From Candidatus Omnitrophota bacterium (lineage in GTDB: Bacteria; Omnitrophota; Koll11; Zapsychrales; Fredricksoniimonadaceae), in NCBI GenBank assembly GCA_023247595.1, contig JAHFGF010000050.1:1-9558 (forward strand): a stretch of DNA of 9,558 bases, given 5' to 3'. Position 1 is the first letter of the stretch. Each line of letters starts with the position of its first letter. Below, piece after piece: positions 6,560-9,558 of the stretch. The translations under genes and the position numbers were made by a program. A model generated the notes under the pieces. The model worked only from the letters and a program-made list of their open reading frames with translations, ran no database searches and was not told the origin of the DNA.

Positions 6560-7387
6560 ATGTTTCAACTCATGGTTATGGATATGAAATATTTATGTTT
6601 TGTTGCGATGATTGTTTGTTGCTGTTCGGGGCAGATCGCTTTTTGCGAACAAACGCCTACTCTTTCTTCAACGGAAAATCGTGATCCGGAATTATCCGCT
6701 TGGCATGACAAAGCTTTGAGTGCCGTAAAATCCGGTGAGCTTTTTCGGGCAAGGAAGCAATATCTTGAATTGATCGCCAAATTTCCAAATGCCCCGGATG
6801 TGAATGGCTTTCAAAAGGAATTGTGGGTCGTCAATATTGCCATCATACATTCTCCGTTAAAATCCCGTCAGACTGAGATTTATACTATTGAAAAAGGCGA
6901 TACGCTTGGAAAGATCGCGCGTAAAATTGGTACAACAATCGAATTGATTAAACGCCGCAATCAGATGGAAACGCATACGATTATTAATGGTCATAAGCTT
7001 TCGATTTGGAAAGGGACGTTTAATATTCTGATTGATAAGTCTGAAAATATCCTGACTTTAAAAACAGGGGATGAGGTTATCAAAAAATATCAGGTATCGA
7101 CGGGAAAAAACAACAGCTCCCCGGTTGGTCAATTTGTCATTAAATACCGTTATGAACATCCGGTCTGGTTTCATAAAGGAGAAGTTGTGCCCGCGGATGA
7201 TCCCAAAAATTTTTTAGGAACCCGGTGGCTGGGTTTCAACCTTCCTAAATACGGTATCCATGGAACGATTGAGCCGGAACATATTGGTAAACAAGTTTCC
7301 TCAGGCTGCATCCGCATGCGTAATGAAGATGTGCAGGAATTATATGACCTTATTCCTTTGGGAACAGCGGTGACGATTCAGGATTAG
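6560..7387 (+). CDS. LysM-containing L,D-transpeptidase (YkuD/ErfK type)
   Basis: This 275-residue exported enzyme has a signal-like N-terminus (about 9-29), a short helical TPR-like region (about 44-95), a LysM peptidoglycan-binding domain (107-148, IYTIEKGDTLGKIARKIGTT) and a YkuD L,D-transpeptidase domain (about 153-274). The active-site signature is complete: H234 in YGIHGT and C250 in SSGCIRMRNED. Such enzymes form 3-3 peptidoglycan cross-links or attach proteins to meso-diaminopimelate. The architecture resembles L,D-transpeptidases of planctomycete- and omnitrophote-like bacteria (from memory, not searched). In-frame ATGs at 6560, 6572, 6578 and 6584 all compete. The last gives the cleanest signal peptide (MKYLCFVAMIV), but none has a strong ribosome-binding site. 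The cysteines near the signal do not form a good lipobox. The gene starts two bases after the CDF stop and ends the operon. Confidence 0.92.
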   Translation: MFQLMVMDMKYLCFVAMIVCCCSGQIAFCEQTPTLSSTENRDPELSAWHDKALSAVKSGELFRARKQYLELIAKFPNAPDVNGFQKELWVVNIAIIHSPLKSRQTEIYTIEKGDTLGKIARKIGTTIELIKRRNQMETHTIINGHKLSIWKGTFNILIDKSENILTLKTGDEVIKKYQVSTGKNNSSPVGQFVIKYRYEHPVWFHKGEVVPADDPKNFLGTRWLGFNLPKYGIHGTIEPEHIGKQVSSGCIRMRNEDVQELYDLIPLGTAVTIQD

Positions 7388-7413
7388 AGGCTTTGATAAA
7401 TTAGGTTATGAGA

Positions 7414-7430
7414 ATTGACAGCAGGTCAAT
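7414..7430. promoter_or_regulatory. Perfect dyad overlapping the lipoprotein-gene -35 box
   Basis: ATTGAC and GTCAAT are perfect inverted repeats separated by AGCAG (17 bases in all). The left arm contains most of the TTGACA -35 hexamer, so a dimeric repressor bound here would block RNA polymerase. No U-tract follows, which argues against a terminator for the upstream transpeptidase gene. A dyad this short could be chance. Confidence 0.4.
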
Positions 7431-7443
7431 GGCTTGGTAATCT
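7415..7443 (+). promoter_or_regulatory. Sigma-70-type promoter for the lipoprotein gene
   Basis: A consensus TTGACA (7415-7420) is followed after exactly 17 bases by TAATCT (7438-7443), and TGG at 7435-7437 supplies an extended -10. The predicted transcription start is near 7450, giving a leader of about 115 bases. The gap follows a five-gene operon, which supports an independent promoter here. Confidence 0.65.
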
Positions 7444-7453
7444 GACAACTATT

Positions 7454-7495
7454 CTCCTTCGCAAAAGTAATAAAGCTGGTTGTTTTGCTTCGGAG
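7454..7495 (+). other. Imperfect leader hairpin I
   Basis: CTCC (7454-7457) pairs with GGAG (7492-7495) and GCAAAA (7461-7466) pairs with TTTTGC (7483-7488), separated by a symmetric TTC/TTC internal loop, with a 16-base apical loop. It begins within a few bases of the predicted transcription start. It has no following U-run. Function is unknown. Confidence 0.4.
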
Positions 7496-7496
7496 T

Positions 7497-7537
7497 AATT
7501 ATTCTACTCGAGAATATTCCTGCGTAGCAGAATAATT
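7497..7537 (+). other. Leader hairpin II: perfect 9-bp inverted repeat
   Basis: AATTATTCT (7497-7505) and AGAATAATT (7529-7537) are perfect inverted repeats. One mismatch inside them is followed by two more pairs (CT at 7507-7508 with AG at 7526-7527). A third related element, AGAATATTCC (7511-7520), lies in the loop and can pair with the left arm instead (TATTCT with AGAATA), so two exclusive folds are possible. The right arm ends 20 bases before the ribosome-binding site. It may be a structured leader or a DNA-level operator. Confidence 0.45.
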
Positions 7538-7557
7538 CAGATGTGTAATTAACTATT

Positions 7558-7563
7558 GGAGGG
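7558..7563 (+). promoter_or_regulatory. Strong, closely spaced Shine-Dalgarno site
   Basis: GGAGGG sits only three bases before the ATG at 7567. It is the strongest match to the anti-SD in this window, but its spacing is short. An in-frame TAA at 7546-7548 excludes a longer protein, so the start at 7567 is secure. Confidence 0.75.
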
Positions 7564-7566
7564 TTT

Positions 7567-8037
7567 ATGTTTAACTTGGTGTTGATGTTATGTCTAACGA
7601 TGAGTTTAATTTCTTGCGCGTCCCGCGAAGATATTATGAAAAATTATGAGGAGCGTTTGAATTTAGGCAATGGGGCCAGCATTAAGGAAGCGAAAATAAT
7701 CGCGCAGCGTAAAATCATCAGTGTTCCGGAAAAAAGATATTATAAGGTGACTGCCCCCGGCATTATTAATAACGCGGCTTCGCAAAAGCATGAGGAATAT
7801 TGGTTTGTGGTTTTTGGACATAATTGGCTTTCTCCCATTTCAACAGAAGAAGGGGCTAAAACATTTTCGGAACTCAAAGAGGCGCAATATTTGGTCGTTA
7901 TTGCAAAAGATGACGGACAGGTTGTTTTTGCCGGTGAATATTATCCAAAGCGATCTCCCGAATTTGACTGGGTTTTTCAAGAACGAAGACCCTGGGAAGA
8001 TAGAATCAATCCACCTGTGGGCATCCCCAGCCAATAG
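7567..8037 (+). CDS. Probable small lipoprotein of unknown function
   Basis: I do not recognise this 156-residue protein. It opens with a hydrophobic stretch ending in a lipobox, LISC (14-17), so C17 would be lipidated and the mature protein about 140 residues. The n-region (MFN) has no Lys or Arg, which is unusual for a signal peptide. Residue 18 is Ala, with no Asp retention signal, so by the proteobacterial rule it would go to the outer membrane. The mature part has a charged N-terminal helix, a segment SIKEAKIIAQRKI (38-50), and beta-rich stretches EEYWFVVFGHNW (76-87) and QYLVVIAKDDGQVVFAGEYY (107-126). The helix followed by a YLVV..DGQVVFAGE pattern faintly recalls PepSY-like folds, a weak resemblance. 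The last 25 residues are Pro- and Trp-containing. It is a single-gene unit with its own promoter and structured leader, set between the transpeptidase and gatCA. Confidence 0.72.
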   Translation: MFNLVLMLCLTMSLISCASREDIMKNYEERLNLGNGASIKEAKIIAQRKIISVPEKRYYKVTAPGIINNAASQKHEEYWFVVFGHNWLSPISTEEGAKTFSELKEAQYLVVIAKDDGQVVFAGEYYPKRSPEFDWVFQERRPWEDRINPPVGIPSQ

Positions 8038-8068
8038 AAACGATGATCGTCGGCTTTATCCGAACATG

Positions 8069-8091
8069 TTAGCTCTTGTCAGTTGAGCTGA
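8069..8091. promoter_or_regulatory. Dyad around the putative gatC -35 box
   Basis: TTAGCTC (8069-8075) and GAGCTGA (8085-8091) form a seven-pair stem with one G-U pair and a nine-base loop that contains the TTGTCA -35 hexamer. No U-run follows directly; the T-stretch lies over 20 bases downstream, so it is not a typical terminator. It may act as an operator, or be chance. Confidence 0.3.
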
Positions 8092-8104
8092 ATGATGTTA
8101 CGAT
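8076..8104 (+). promoter_or_regulatory. Putative sigma-70-type promoter for gatCA
   Basis: TTGTCA (8076-8081, five of six consensus bases) is followed after 17 bases by TACGAT (8099-8104, four of six), with TGT at 8096-8098 providing an extended -10. The start would be near 8111, about 34 bases before the gatC ATG. Confidence 0.5.
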
Positions 8105-8144
8105 GGAGCCCTCTTTTTACAAATAATCGAAAAGTGGTAAGTCT

Positions 8145-8429
8145 ATGTTAAATAAAGAAGATGTCCGTTATATCGCTGGTTTAGCCAGAATCCATGTCCC
8201 GGAAGCAGAACTGGAAGGTTTTACAAAAAACCTTGAGAACATCATCAGCTATGTCGATCAACTCAATGAATTAGATGTTACCCATGTTGAGCCGACAAGT
8301 CATGTTCTGCATCTGAAAAATGTTTACCGCCAGGACCAGGTCAAACCATCGTTACCGCAGCAGGACGCGCTTAAATTCGCCGTTGAATCCTATCAAGGGT
8401 CTTTTAAAGTTCCGCGAGTTATTGAATGA
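8145..8429 (+). CDS. gatC: Asp-tRNA(Asn)/Glu-tRNA(Gln) amidotransferase subunit C
   Basis: GatC is the small structural subunit that wraps around GatA and GatB in the GatCAB amidotransferase, which converts misacylated Glu-tRNA(Gln) or Asp-tRNA(Asn) to the correct amide in the cytoplasm. The 94-residue length is typical. Family signatures are the N-terminal [12 protein letters not shown] (5-16), [20 protein letters not shown] (26-45), EPTSHVL (49-55) with Ser-His where many members have a similar turn, and the C-terminal FKVPRVIE. The ATG at 8145 is preceded by weak purine-rich sequence (AAAGTGGTAAG). The stop overlaps the gatA start as ATGA, so the two are co-translated. Presence of GatCAB suggests that the organism lacks GlnRS or AsnRS, or both. 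Confidence 0.95.
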   Translation: MLNKEDVRYIAGLARIHVPEAELEGFTKNLENIISYVDQLNELDVTHVEPTSHVLHLKNVYRQDQVKPSLPQQDALKFAVESYQGSFKVPRVIE

Positions 8430-9558
8430 ATCTCCACGCATTAACAGCCCACGCGTTATTGGAAAAAATCAAATCCGGCCAGACCACCGCCCAGGATATT
8501 GCTTTGGATTTTCGTCAGCGAATTTCTGATGTTGACGGTCAGGTGAAGGCCTTGGTCCGTCAATCCAATGAAACTCAATCGCAAGCAAGCGGCAGCATTC
8601 CATTACCAATCATTTTAAAAGATAATATGTGCATCAAAGATACGGAAACAACCTGTAGTTCGCGTATCCTAGGTGGATTTAAACCGCCCTATCATGCCAC
8701 AGTGGTTGAAAAAATTTTAGCCAGCGGCGGCGTTATCCTTGGCCAGGCCAACATGGATGAATTTGCTTTTGGTTCGTCCTGTGAAACATCTTGTTATGGA
8801 CCAACGTTTAATCCGTGGGATTTAAAGTGTGTTCCCGGCGGGTCCAGCGGCGGATCAGCAGCCTGTGTGGCGGCTGATGAAGCAGTTTGGTCGTTGGGAT
8901 CAGATACCGGCGGTTCCATCCGCCAGCCGGCTGCTTTTTGCGGAATTGTTGGAATGAAGCCAACCTATGGCCGCGTTTCGCGGTATGGTTTGATTGCGTT
9001 TGCCTCTAGTCTGGATCAGATCGGGCCTTTAACTAAGGATGTCCACGATTGCGCGTTGCTCATGAATATTATTTCTGGTTATGACCAGAGAGATTCAACT
9101 TCCGTGAATATTCCGGTTCCGGATTATACCTCGTCACTAGTCAAGGATGTTAAAGGTCTGCGCATCGGTCTTCCGCGGGAATGTTTTATTGAAGGGCTTA
9201 ACCCGGAAGTTGAGAAATCTGTTCGAGCGGCAGTTGAATTATTGAAAAAAATGGGCGCGACGGTTGTTGATATCACATTGCCGCATACGAAGTACGCGGT
9301 TGCCACGTACTATATTCTCGCAACAGCTGAGGCAAGTTCCAATTTGGCGCGGTTCGACGGTGTCCGCCATGGATTAAGGGCAAATCCTTCATCACAACGA
9401 AAAAATCCTATTGTCGATATGTTTGAAGAAACGCGTTACCGTGGTTTCGGACCGGAAGCTAAACGCCGGATTATGTTGGGCACGTATTCACTGTCATCCG
9501 GTTATTACGACGCGTATTATTTAAAAGGTCAAAAGGTCAGGACGCTCATTAAAAATGA
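8426..9558 (+). CDS. gatA: Asp-tRNA(Asn)/Glu-tRNA(Gln) amidotransferase subunit A (partial, 3' end outside window)
   Basis: GatA is the amidase subunit that releases ammonia from glutamine and channels it to GatB. The reading frame is open from the ATG at 8426 to the right edge, giving 377 of the usual 480 or so residues; the TGA at the last three bases is in another frame. The amidase-signature Ser-cisSer-Lys triad is complete: K65 in ILKDNM, S140 in [11 protein letters not shown] and S164 in [15 protein letters not shown]. The spacings (75 and 24 residues) equal those of the amidase FAAH. Other family blocks are [10 protein letters not shown] (109-118), [20 protein letters not shown] (176-195), DQIGP (197-201) and [19 protein letters not shown] (358-376). 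It overlaps gatC by four bases (ATGA). gatB is not visible but is often next. Confidence 0.96.
   Translation, partial: MNLHALTAHALLEKIKSGQTTAQDIALDFRQRISDVDGQVKALVRQSNETQSQASGSIPLPIILKDNMCIKDTETTCSSRILGGFKPPYHATVVEKILASGGVILGQANMDEFAFGSSCETSCYGPTFNPWDLKCVPGGSSGGSAACVAADEAVWSLGSDTGGSIRQPAAFCGIVGMKPTYGRVSRYGLIAFASSLDQIGPLTKDVHDCALLMNIISGYDQRDSTSVNIPVPDYTSSLVKDVKGLRIGLPRECFIEGLNPEVEKSVRAAVELLKKMGATVVDITLPHTKYAVATYYILATAEASSNLARFDGVRHGLRANPSSQRKNPIVDMFEETRYRGFGPEAKRRIMLGTYSLSSGYYDAYYLKGQKVRTLIKN

Noticed and set aside
8105..8120. GGAGCCCTCTTTTT as an intrinsic terminator after the lipoprotein gene
   Set aside because: No stable stem precedes the T-run. GAG/CTC would leave a two-base loop, and the 8069-8091 dyad is too far upstream.
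8320..8529. 69-codon + strand open frame spanning the gatC/gatA junction
   Set aside because: gatC and gatA account for both halves in their own frames.
9556..9558. TGA at the very end as a gatA stop
   Set aside because: It is out of frame with gatA, whose last complete codon is AAT at 9554-9556. The gene continues beyond the window.
1..9558. CRISPR arrays, tRNA or rRNA genes, transposons or phage genes
   Set aside because: No spaced direct repeats, cloverleaf-like sequences, transposase motifs or terminal repeats were seen in any gap, and every gap is shorter than 180 bases.

Overview
The window (about 43-45% GC by eye) holds eleven genes, all on the + strand and packed with very short or overlapping junctions. 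The gene content is that of a diderm bacterium: a SurA-type periplasmic chaperone, a YbgC thioesterase, a probable lipoprotein and an L,D-transpeptidase. The order mfd-surA-pdxA-ksgA, a LysM/YkuD L,D-transpeptidase with a helical N-terminus, and a membrane FHA protein would fit Candidatus Omnitrophota (OP3) or a related uncultured lineage. That placement is an inference from gene content and was not tested by any search.

Unit 1 (1-2788) is four overlapping genes. It begins with the 3' end of a gene whose last 33 residues match the junction segment of the transcription-repair coupling factor Mfd, and which stops where the C-terminal D7 domain would normally begin. A SurA-like chaperone follows, then PdxA (vitamin B6 synthesis) and KsgA/RsmA (16S rRNA dimethyladenosine transferase). 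The surA-pdxA-ksgA order is the same as in enterobacteria.

Unit 2 (about 2825-7387) starts at an extended -10 promoter and runs through a YbgC-type thioesterase, a secreted trypsin-like serine protease with an unrecognised four-cysteine C-terminal region, a membrane protein with an N-terminal FHA domain, a cation diffusion facilitator, and a LysM/L,D-transpeptidase. No gap between these genes exceeds 6 bases. The unit looks like an envelope-maintenance operon. The overlapping protease and FHA genes suggest phosphorylation-linked control of a periplasmic protease, which is speculative.

Unit 3 (7388-8037) is a single gene for a small probable lipoprotein of unknown function. A good promoter (TTGACA, 17 bases, TAATCT with an extended TGG) drives it, a perfect 17-bp dyad overlaps the -35 box, and the leader of about 115 bases can fold into two hairpins. 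This is the most distinctive regulatory region in the window.

Unit 4 (8038-9558) is gatC and the 5' 377 codons of gatA, two subunits of the tRNA-dependent Asp/Glu amidotransferase, behind their own plausible promoter. gatA runs off the right edge. No tRNA, rRNA, CRISPR array, insertion sequence or convincing intrinsic terminator was seen.
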